From positions 434,001 to 498,000 of the forward strand of contig NZ_BBYG01000014.1 of the NCBI RefSeq assembly GCF_001184025.1: a DNA stretch of 64,000 nucleotides, given 5' to 3'. This document shows, piece by piece, positions 40,040 to 46,874 of this stretch. This stretch comes from Streptomyces maremycinicus. Its GTDB lineage: Bacteria; Actinomycetota; Actinomycetes; Streptomycetales; Streptomycetaceae. The notes beneath the pieces are model-generated. The model saw nothing but the letters and a program-made list of their open reading frames with translations, ran no database searches and was not told the origin of the DNA. Numbering within the stretch: position 1 is the stretch's first letter; each line of letters starts with the position of its first letter. Made by a program: the position numbers and the translations under genes.

Positions 40040-41185
40040 TCAGTTCGCGAAGGGTACCTGCGGGGAGGGAGCGGACGCGTCGCGGCGCGGATGGTGCCAG
40101 AGGCCCTCCGCCGCCAGCCTGGGCAGCACGCCCTCCCCGAACCAGTACGCCTCCTCCAGGTGCGGGTACCCGGAGAGCACGAACTCCTCGATGCCCAGCG
40201 CCGCGTACTCCTTGATCAGGTCGGCGACGTCCGTGTGGCTGCCCACCAGCGCCGTCCCCGCCCCGCCGCGGACCAGACCGATCCCGGCCCACAGGTGGGG
40301 ATGGATCTCCAGTCCGTCCCGGCTTCCGCCGCCGTGCAGGGCGAGCATCCGCCGCTGTCCCTCGGACTCGCTGCGCGCGAGCCCCGCCTGGACGGACCGC
40401 ACGGTCTCCGGGTCGAACCCGGCGAGCAGCCGGTCCGCCTCCGCCCAGGCCTCCTCGGCGGTGTCCCGGGTGATGACATGGAGCCGGATGCCGAACCGGA
40501 GAGTCCGCCCCTCCTTCGCCGCGAGTTCCCGGATCCAGGCGATCTTCTCGGCGACCTGGGCCGGCGGTTCGCCCCAGGTGAGGTAGACGTCGGCGTACTT
40601 CGCGGCGACCTCGCCGGCGACCGGCGAGGAGCCGCCGAAGTACACCTCCGGCACCGGGTCCGGCAGCCGGGCCAGCTTCGCGTCCTCGACCCGGAGGTGC
40701 TCGCCGTCCAGGTCGACGGTCCCGCCCTCCCACAACTCCCTTACGACGCGCAGGAATTCGCCGGTCCGGCGGTAACGGGCGTCCTTGTCCAGGAAGTCGC
40801 CGTAGGCCCGCTGCTCGTGGCTCTCGCCGCCGGTGACGACATTGAGCAGGAGCCGTCCGCCGGTCTGCCGCTGGAAGGTGGACGCCATCTGCGCGGCGAG
40901 CGTCGGCGAGACGAAGCCGGGCCGGAAGGCGACCAGGAACCGCAGCCGCTCGGTGTGCTGGCTGACCATGGCCGTGGTCAGCCAGGCGTCCTCGCACCAG
41001 GCCCCGGTCGGGGTGAGCGCGCCCACGAAGCCGAGGTCCTCCGCGGCACGGGCGATCTGGCTCAGGTAGGCGACCGTCGGCGGCCGGTCCCTTCCGGAAA
41101 CGGTGGCCGGGGTGCCGTGGCCGCCGCCGACGACATCGCGGCTGTCGCCGTTGGTGGGGAGGAACCAGTGGAAGGTGAGGGACAC
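40040..41185 (-). CDS. ssuD: FMNH2-dependent alkanesulfonate monooxygenase (SsuD type)
   Basis: 381 residues, the family length. TFHWFLPTNGDSRDVVGG at the start, LGFVGALTPTGAWCEDAWLTTAMV, RFLVAFRPGFVSPTLAAQMASTFQRQTGGRLLLNVVTGG and YFGGSSPVAGEVAAKYADVYLTWGEP are SsuD hallmarks. The enzyme cleaves alkanesulfonates to sulfite and aldehyde with FMNH2 supplied by SsuE. It is the last gene of a three-gene operon (25 bases after sfnB). No sulfonate ABC transporter is in the window. Confidence 0.95.
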   Translation of the reverse strand: MSLTFHWFLPTNGDSRDVVGGGHGTPATVSGRDRPPTVAYLSQIARAAEDLGFVGALTPTGAWCEDAWLTTAMVSQHTERLRFLVAFRPGFVSPTLAAQMASTFQRQTGGRLLLNVVTGGESHEQRAYGDFLDKDARYRRTGEFLRVVRELWEGGTVDLDGEHLRVEDAKLARLPDPVPEVYFGGSSPVAGEVAAKYADVYLTWGEPPAQVAEKIAWIRELAAKEGRTLRFGIRLHVITRDTAEEAWAEADRLLAGFDPETVRSVQAGLARSESEGQRRMLALHGGGSRDGLEIHPHLWAGIGLVRGGAGTALVGSHTDVADLIKEYAALGIEEFVLSGYPHLEEAYWFGEGVLPRLAAEGLWHHPRRDASAPSPQVPFAN

Positions 41186-41210
41186 GGGGGGTCTCCGATC
41201 AGGAAGGCGG

Positions 41211-42395
41211 CTAGAGCAGGCCGTGGCGCGGGGGCCGGGTGCCGTTCAGGGCGAAGCGTCCGAGGTGCTGGATCTTCCAGCGGGTCGGGTCGTGCAGGGT
41301 GTGGGTGCGGGCGTCGCGCCAGTACCGGTGCAGGTTGAGCGGGCGGAGCGCGGACCGGGTCCCCGCCACCTCGAACAGGGCGCCGGAGACCTCCACCGCG
41401 GCTCTCGCCGCCTGCACCTTGGCCGCGGCGACCGCCAGGGACGCCCGGGCGGCGGTGTCGTCGGTGAGTCCGGCGCGTGCCGCGTCGACGGACCGGGCGG
41501 CCTCGCGCAGCAGCGCCTCCGACGCCCGTACCTCCAGGTCGAGTTCACCGAACCGCTGGATCAGCAGTGGGTCCTCGGCGGCCGTGTCGACGCCGGACTC
41601 GAACCACGGCCGGCTCTTCGTCCGCACGAACTCCGCCGCCTCGGCGAGCGCGCCCGCCGCGATCCCCGCGTCGATCGCGGCATGCAGCAACTGGGCCACC
41701 GCGCCGTGCAGTTGCGGCCCCTCGAAGGTGAGGTGGTGCGGCAGTACGCGATCCGCCGGCACCGGCACGGCGTCGAGGCGGACGGTACCGCTGGCCGTCG
41801 TCCGCTGGCCGAGCCCGTCCCAGTCGTCGATCACGGTGAGGCCGGGCGCGCCGGACGGCACGTACGCGACGTGCAGCCGGTCGTCCTCGGCGCGGGCGAG
41901 GACCGGGATCCAGTCGGCGAAGAGGGCGCCCGTGGAGTAGTGCTTGACGCCGGTCAGGACGTACGAGCCGTCCGGCCGGGGCTCCAGGCGGGTGCGGATG
42001 TCCTGGATGTCCTTGCCGCCGGCCTCCGACTGGGCGTTGCCGAGGCGCCGGCCGGCCAGCAGCTCGGCGAAGAAGAACTTACGCTGTTCCGGAGTGCCCT
42101 GACGGCGGATCACGTTGACGTAGGCGAAGTGGCTCTGCGGGATCTGGGCGAGGCTCCCGTCGGCGGTGCCGAGCAGGCGGAGGATCTCCGCGAGGGTCAG
42201 GGCGCTCACATCCGCCCCGCCGTGGTCGGCGGGGACGGTCACCGCGAGCAGTCCGGAGGCGGACAGCCGGTCCAGCTCGGCGCGCGGCAGCCGTCGCTCG
42301 GCGTCGCGCGCCGAGGCTCCCGCGCGGAACTCCTCGGCCAGCGAGGCGGCGACGGCGAGGGCCTCGGCGTCGTCGGCGATGACATGGGCGGACAT
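41211..42395 (-). CDS. sfnB: SfnB-type sulfur-acquisition oxidoreductase
   Basis: 394 residues, acyl-CoA dehydrogenase fold of the DszC/SfnB branch. VTVPADHGGADVSALTLAEILRLLGTADGSLAQIPQSHFAYVNVIRRQGT, then AQSEAGGKDIQDIRTRL, GVKHYSTGALFADWIPVLA and the ending WKIQHLGRFALNGTRPPRHGLL are typical. It is a flavin-dependent enzyme used to obtain sulfur from organosulfur compounds such as sulfones. It lies between ssuE (7-base gap) and ssuD. Confidence 0.92.
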   Translation of the reverse strand: MSAHVIADDAEALAVAASLAEEFRAGASARDAERRLPRAELDRLSASGLLAVTVPADHGGADVSALTLAEILRLLGTADGSLAQIPQSHFAYVNVIRRQGTPEQRKFFFAELLAGRRLGNAQSEAGGKDIQDIRTRLEPRPDGSYVLTGVKHYSTGALFADWIPVLARAEDDRLHVAYVPSGAPGLTVIDDWDGLGQRTTASGTVRLDAVPVPADRVLPHHLTFEGPQLHGAVAQLLHAAIDAGIAAGALAEAAEFVRTKSRPWFESGVDTAAEDPLLIQRFGELDLEVRASEALLREAARSVDAARAGLTDDTAARASLAVAAAKVQAARAAVEVSGALFEVAGTRSALRPLNLHRYWRDARTHTLHDPTRWKIQHLGRFALNGTRPPRHGLL

Positions 42396-42402
42396 CGTGC
42401 GC

Positions 42403-42957
42403 TCAGCTCGCCGCGGCCAGGTACGGCGTCCGCCCGAGCGCGGTCGAGAACTGGTCGACCACGTGGGAGAGCGCCTCGGTGGCGCCCGGGGCGACCGAGA
42501 CCGAGCCGTCCTCGTGGGCGGTGATGTCCTTGTCGAGGGTGAACCAGCCCTGCACGATGTGGGCCGCGCCCATGGAGTTGAGCACGGGGCGCAGCGCGTA
42601 GTCGATGGCGAGGACATGGGCGGTGGAGCCGCCGGTGGCCAGCGGCAGGACCGTCTTGCCGGTGAGCGCGTACTGCGGGAGCAGGTCGAGGAGCGCCTTG
42701 AGGACACCGGAGTAGGACGCCTTGTACACCGGCGTGCCCACGACGACACCGTCGGCGCGGGCGAAGAGTTCGGCGGCCTCGACGATCGCCGGGTGCCGGA
42801 AGTCCGCGCCGAGCAGGGCCTCGGCCGGGATGGTGCGCACGTCGAGCGGGATCACCTCGTGTCCCTGGGCGGCGAGCCGCTGGTCGAGGTGGCGCAGCAG
42901 ACGGCCGGTGCGGGAGGAGGCGGAGGGGCTGCCGGAGACGGACAGAACGGTGGCCAT
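42403..42957 (-). CDS. ssuE: NAD(P)H-dependent FMN reductase (SsuE/MsuE type)
   Basis: 184 residues from the ATG at 42957 after AAGAGGA. Flavodoxin-like fold: VLSVSGSPSASSRTGRLLRHL binds FMN phosphate, GVVVGTPVYKASYSGVLKALLDLLPQYALTGKTVLPLATGGS is the family signature. It supplies FMNH2 to SsuD. It is the first enzyme gene of the operon; its message probably starts near 43430 with a leader peptide gene. Confidence 0.93.
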   Translation of the reverse strand: MATVLSVSGSPSASSRTGRLLRHLDQRLAAQGHEVIPLDVRTIPAEALLGADFRHPAIVEAAELFARADGVVVGTPVYKASYSGVLKALLDLLPQYALTGKTVLPLATGGSTAHVLAIDYALRPVLNSMGAAHIVQGWFTLDKDITAHEDGSVSVAPGATEALSHVVDQFSTALGRTPYLAAAS

Positions 42958-43345
42958 GGGTCCTCTTTCGAAGGAACCCGGGGCACCCCGGCAGGGCGGG
43001 GCGCTCCGGTGGGAGCGGTCAGGAGTGGCGGTGGGTGCGGGCGGTTCGCCCTCGAGGACCCGGCGACCGGCCTCGCGGCGCCCGTGGGCGGCGGGGTCGT
43101 GGAGCGGGTGGGCACGGTCGGAGCCGACCGGGGGCCGGACTCCTCCTGTACGTCCGGGAGTCGCGCCCGACGGTTCACGGACCGGGGGCGCGGGAGGCGC
43201 TTTCCGACGCGTGGCGCGTGCTGTTTTCCGGCGCGCCGAATTCACCGGCGCGGCGGCGCCGACACGAATGCGGACGCCGGGAAGCGGGCGGACGCGGGGA
43301 ATTCGGAGGGGGAGAAGGAAAGGCGCGGCGGACCGGGGGGACGGA
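42958..43345 (-). promoter_or_regulatory. long leader between the cysteine leader peptide and ssuE
   Basis: 388 bases without a convincing gene, expected to be untranslated leader RNA of the ssuE operon. It contains possible hairpins: GGCGCG (43213-43218) with CGCGCC (43232-43237), and a perfect CGGGG-CA-CCCCG at 42979-42990 shortly before the ssuE ribosome-binding site. These could form an attenuation switch that responds to translation of the upstream peptide. The pairing partners are only inferred by eye. Confidence 0.5.
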
Positions 43346-43429
43346 TCAGACCGCGGCGCAACAGGAGGCGCTGGATACGCGCGCGAGGTCGACATGGCGT
43401 CGTCGCGTGAGGTCCAGTCGCAGCTTCAT
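43346..43429 (-). CDS. 27-residue cysteine-containing leader peptide of the sulfur operon
   Basis: ATG at 43429, TGA at 43346-43348. The peptide contains RRRHVDLARVSSASCC followed by AAV. The RRHVDLxRVxSAxC pattern is that of the putative leader peptides found ahead of sulfur-assimilation genes in Streptomyces, as I recall them. Tandem cysteines near the end would make a ribosome stall when Cys-tRNA is short. The ATG sits at the expected transcription start (TTGACT-N18-CACGAT upstream), so it is probably leaderless, like cysteine attenuator peptides in mycobacteria. Confidence 0.85.
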   Translation of the reverse strand: MKLRLDLTRRRHVDLARVSSASCCAAV

Positions 43430-43436
43430 GTGCTCG

Positions 43437-43466
43437 ATCGTGGCAGCCGCGCGCGAGGGCAGTCAA
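43437..43466 (-). promoter_or_regulatory. promoter of the ssu leader-peptide transcript
   Basis: On the minus strand: -35 TTGACT (43466-43461), 18-base spacer, -10 CACGAT (43442-43437). The predicted start is at or within one or two bases of the leader peptide ATG (43429). Confidence 0.65.
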
Positions 43467-43505
43467 GGCAAACCCGACCGGTCTCGTATCGCGGACCATT
43501 GAATT

Positions 43506-43519
43506 TCACGAAGGCGTGA
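43506..43519. promoter_or_regulatory. inverted repeat, possible LysR operator
   Basis: TCACG-AAGG-CGTGA, perfect five-base arms, in the gap between the divergent leader-peptide promoter and the LysR gene (GTG at 43567). The dyad with outer T and A resembles a LysR box. It could control both directions, but this is inference from position. Confidence 0.45.
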
Positions 43520-43566
43520 CAGGGAAACCCTTGAACGCGCGCCGGTCCGGCCCGCAATCTTCCGTC

Positions 43567-44484
43567 GTGCGTACGGAACAACTGGAATACATCGCGGCGG
43601 TCACCCGGCTCGGTTCGCTGCGCCGGGCCGCCGACGAACTACGGCTTTCCCAGCCCGCGTTGAGCGAGACCGTACGGAATTTGGAGCGCGAGCTGGGAGT
43701 GGATCTCCTGGAGCGCAAGCGGTCCGGTGCCACGATGAGCGCGTCGGGCCGGGAACTCCTGCCGCACATCATCGGGGTGCTGGAGGCGGTGGACCGGCTG
43801 CGCTCGGCGGCGGGCGAGCAGCATCGGATCAGCCGGATGGTGCGGGTCGGCACGGTGAACGCGGCGACCGTGCCGCTGCTCATCCCGGCGGTCGAGGAGT
43901 TCCGCGCCGGGCATCCCGTGACCCAGGTGGAGGTGGTGGGGGCCCAGCAGACCGACATCCACCGGACCCTGCTGGAGGGCGGGTTCGACCTGGGTCTGGT
44001 CAACCACCTGGAGGGCGACGACATGCCCGCCGAGTTCGAGTCGACGGAACTGCTGCGGGGCCGGCCCGTGGTGTGCGTGCGTCCCGACAGCCCGCTGGCC
44101 GCCGCGCCGTCGGTCTCGGTGGAGGACCTGCTCGGCGTTCCGCTGATCGGGATGCGGTCCGGCTACGTCATGCACCGCTATGTGCATCGGCTGCTCGACG
44201 GACGTGGCCTGTCGTTCGCCTACTCCACCGACGGGGCGGAGATGGGCAAGCTGATGGTGGCCGAGGGGCTGGGCGCGACGGTGCTGCCCGACTTCAGCGT
44301 GGTCGGGGATCCGCTGGAGCGGTGCGGGGCGCTCACCCACCGGCCGATCACCGGTGACACGACACGGGTGCTGCTGATGCTGAAGCGGCGGCGGGCGGAG
44401 TCCGTACCACAGGCGGCACGGGACCTGCACGAGGTCTTCGTACGGACGGCGCGGACGCTGAGCGCGACACCCGGGGCGCCGTAG
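43567..44484 (+). CDS. LysR-family regulator divergent from the ssu operon
   Basis: 305 residues from the GTG at 43567, where homologues usually begin (RTEQLEYIAAVTRLGSLRRAADELRLSQPALSETVRNLERELG). The effector domain begins VGTVNAATVPLLIPAVEEF, with a type 2 periplasmic-binding-protein fold. Its position opposite ssuE-sfnB-ssuD suggests a CysB/Cbl-like role in organosulfur control, which is inference. No ribosome-binding site is seen, so the message may be leaderless. Confidence 0.9.
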   Translation: MRTEQLEYIAAVTRLGSLRRAADELRLSQPALSETVRNLERELGVDLLERKRSGATMSASGRELLPHIIGVLEAVDRLRSAAGEQHRISRMVRVGTVNAATVPLLIPAVEEFRAGHPVTQVEVVGAQQTDIHRTLLEGGFDLGLVNHLEGDDMPAEFESTELLRGRPVVCVRPDSPLAAAPSVSVEDLLGVPLIGMRSGYVMHRYVHRLLDGRGLSFAYSTDGAEMGKLMVAEGLGATVLPDFSVVGDPLERCGALTHRPITGDTTRVLLMLKRRRAESVPQAARDLHEVFVRTARTLSATPGAP

Positions 44485-44576
44485 GCGTGCGGGCACCGGG
44501 GTGACCGTCTCATGATTCACTCGTTTGACGGAGCACCAGAGCAGTACGTCACCCGCCCGCGGAAGGTACCCGCTCG

Positions 44577-46562
44577 ATGCTCTCTCTGTCGTTCCGTCGG
44601 CGCCCCGGCTCCGTCCCCGCCGAAGCCCGGGTCCTGCGTGCCGAGGCCGCCCTGGTCGAGCGGTACGCCGATCTGGTCCGGCTCGCCTATCTGGTCCTGC
44701 CGTCCTCGCTGGGCCGGCACCGCCGGGTGCTGGCCGCCCATGGTCTGGTGCAGCACGCCCTGCCCGGCGGCCGTACGGACCGCACGCGCTCGCAGGTTCC
44801 GTCCCCCCGCCGCAGGGCGGGCGGGGCCGAACCGGCGCTGGACGGGCTGCGGGTGGCGGTGCTGAGCGCCGCCCTGGCGCGTGGCCGCCGGCCCCGGGGC
44901 TGGCCGGGCAGGCTCGCCGCACCGGCCGATCTGGTTCCCCGACTGCCGTTCGTGGTGGGGCTGCGGCTCTTCCCGCGTTCCGGCGGCGTCGAGGAGATGG
45001 TCCTCGCGCAGGCGCTGTCCGGGGTGTCGGCGGAGGCGCGCGCCGTGTTCGTGCTGCGGCGCCTCGACGGGCTGTCCGACACGGCGGTACGCGGTCTGCT
45101 GGAGGCCGCCGGCGCGGCCGACGTCGACGCGGCGGTACGGGCGGCGGACCGGCTCGACGCCTGCGCCGGCACCGCGGCGGCGGCCACCGCTCTCGCGGCG
45201 TCGCGGGAGTTCGACGCCTGCACCGTCCAGGCCCGTCCCACCGATCTGCTGCGCCGGCGACGGCGGTCGCGGCTCGCGGGCGCCGCCGTCCTGGTCAGCG
45301 CGGCCGCGCTGACGGTGTCCTACCGGGTGACCGCGCCGGTGCACGACAGCCCGCGGGACACCGCGCCGGCGCGGTCCAGCGTGGCCGTGCCCCGGGCCGC
45401 CGACCTGGTGAGGACGCCCCCGGACGGGTGGGCGAGCACCTCACGGGTGGACTTCACCGCCTGGCCGGCCCGCGGCGCCCGCACGGACGACGACGCCCTG
45501 CTGACCCGCGCGCTGACCGTCTGGGCCCGTCCGCCGGCCGGCACCCGGGTGGCGTACGCGCCCGCCACCGCGCAGGACCCGCCGCCGGTCGCGCCCCGAC
45601 TGCTGTACGCGGGCGACATCGGCGACCGCACGGTCGTGCTGCTGTTCGACGGGATGCGCCTGGCCCGGTACACCGAGCCGCTCGGCCCGGACGGACCACG
45701 CACCCTGACCGTCTCGCGGGCCGACGACGCCGACGTCACCACGGCGGCCGCGGTCGCCGTCGAGGAGCGGGGCGGCGCGGCACGCTATCTGCTGGCGCCC
45801 TGGATCGCCGAGTCCCGCACCCGCGACCTGTCCCGGCCGGACGTCCCGGCCCGCCCGCTGACGGTCTCCCGGGACGGTCTGACCGCACCGGTGCCCACGG
45901 TGGGCGCCGACTGCGCCGGGCCTGGGGTGCTCCAACTGCGGTCCTCCCCGCGGATCGTGGAGGACCACGCGTTCCTGCTGGCCGGACTGGGCGGGCTGTC
46001 GCCGGTGCATCTCACCTACACCCCGCTGCCCGCCCGCGGTACGCCGCCCGCACGCCAGCCGCGCGAGGCGACCGGCCCCGCGGCCCTCTCGGCGTGGAGC
46101 AGGCTGGGCTGCGCGGGCGGTGCGCTGCGCGGCGGCGCGGGGGTGCGGGCCGTCAACGCCTGGGACTTCGCCGATCAGTCGCTGCCGGACGGGGGCGGGC
46201 TCGCGGTGTGGACCTGCTCCCGCGCCGACACCTGGCGCGGGACGGGGGACGTCCGGCTGTCGCTGCGGACGGCCGGTGCGGCCGCCCGGACGGTGGCCGC
46301 GCAGGACTCGACCGCCGCGTGCAGCCGGTTCGGGCAGCACGTGGTGGCCGGTACGTCCTGGCGGTCGCCGGCGGGCCGCTGGTACCTGCTGGCGGCCGGG
46401 AGCCGTGCCGTCACCGGCATCAGGGCCACCGAGGAGCGGGCCGGGGGCGGCACCGTGTCCGCCGCCGGGCGCACCCTCGCGGTGCCCGCGCCGCGGGACG
46501 CGCGCTACCGGGTGACGGCCACGCTGAGGACGGGCGGGACGCTGCGGGGGACGGGCCGCTGA
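44577..46562 (+). CDS. membrane-anchored protein with a decayed sigma-like N-terminal domain
   Basis: 661 residues. Residues about 18-60 (RAEAALVERYADLVRLAYLVLPSSL) resemble sigma region 2 and about 145-195 (AQALSGVSAEARAVFVLRRLDGLSDTAVRGLLEAAG) sigma region 4; the DNA-contacting parts look eroded. A membrane helix lies at about 236-254 (RLAGAAVLVSAAALTVSY). The remaining 400 residues are extracellular, with cysteines (GADCAGPG, LGCAGGAL, VWTCSRADTW, TAACSRFG) that may form disulfides. I do not know a function; the layout suggests an inside-outside signal protein. An alternative overlapping frame is only a shadow. Confidence 0.75.
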   Translation: MLSLSFRRRPGSVPAEARVLRAEAALVERYADLVRLAYLVLPSSLGRHRRVLAAHGLVQHALPGGRTDRTRSQVPSPRRRAGGAEPALDGLRVAVLSAALARGRRPRGWPGRLAAPADLVPRLPFVVGLRLFPRSGGVEEMVLAQALSGVSAEARAVFVLRRLDGLSDTAVRGLLEAAGAADVDAAVRAADRLDACAGTAAAATALAASREFDACTVQARPTDLLRRRRRSRLAGAAVLVSAAALTVSYRVTAPVHDSPRDTAPARSSVAVPRAADLVRTPPDGWASTSRVDFTAWPARGARTDDDALLTRALTVWARPPAGTRVAYAPATAQDPPPVAPRLLYAGDIGDRTVVLLFDGMRLARYTEPLGPDGPRTLTVSRADDADVTTAAAVAVEERGGAARYLLAPWIAESRTRDLSRPDVPARPLTVSRDGLTAPVPTVGADCAGPGVLQLRSSPRIVEDHAFLLAGLGGLSPVHLTYTPLPARGTPPARQPREATGPAALSAWSRLGCAGGALRGGAGVRAVNAWDFADQSLPDGGGLAVWTCSRADTWRGTGDVRLSLRTAGAAARTVAAQDSTAACSRFGQHVVAGTSWRSPAGRWYLLAAGSRAVTGIRATEERAGGGTVSAAGRTLAVPAPRDARYRVTATLRTGGTLRGTGR

Positions 46563-46607
46563 GGTCCGGTCCCCGGCGGCGCCCCGGCCGTGCCGGCCGT
46601 CGGGGGA

Positions 46608-46874
46608 TCAGTCCTCGTCGCCGGCCGGGACCACGACGAGGAAGGCATCCGACTTCAGGTCCATGACCACGGTGGCGGGCTCCCCCTCGGCCCGTCGCCG
46701 CGCCGCGTACTCCTCCGCCGGCCACGATCCTCGCGGGGATCCCGCGGGGAAACGCTCCAACACCTTCGCGCCCATAGCGGCCGACACCTCCCGTGCGAAA
46801 CGGACAATCTCTTCGGGGTTCGGTTGCCCGGGATCGGTGCGGTCATGTCCGGTCGTCGGCCGACGGCCCGTCAC
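46608..46874 (-). CDS. small soluble protein overlapping the end of the mmpL gene
   Basis: About 88 residues if started at the GTG at 46874; a GTG pair at 46889 is an alternative, and neither has a good ribosome-binding site. It overlaps the last 32 bases of the transporter gene. The core NPEEIVRFAREVSAAMGAKVLERFPAGSPRGSWPAEEYAARRRAEG looks like a helical domain, followed by strands ATVVMDLKSDAFLVVVPAG. Family not recognised. Probably translated with the transporter. Confidence 0.5.
   Translation of the reverse strand: MTGRRPTTGHDRTDPGQPNPEEIVRFAREVSAAMGAKVLERFPAGSPRGSWPAEEYAARRRAEGEPATVVMDLKSDAFLVVVPAGDED

Noticed and set aside
43242..43499. An 85-codon frame on the minus strand between ssuE and LysR
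   Set aside because: It overlaps the leader peptide in another frame, has no ribosome-binding site or family signature, and its Arg/Pro-rich sequence looks like a shadow.
44525..46666. A 713-codon alternative frame over the sigma-like membrane protein gene
   Set aside because: Composition is Arg/Gly/Ala-rich without domains, while the other frame has normal codon use, a membrane helix and recognisable helices.
46655..46846. A 63-codon frame starting at an ATG that overlaps the mmpL stop
   Set aside because: The ATGA overlap is tempting, but the peptide is Arg/Ser/Pro-rich without structure, while the alternative frame (46608-46874) has normal composition.
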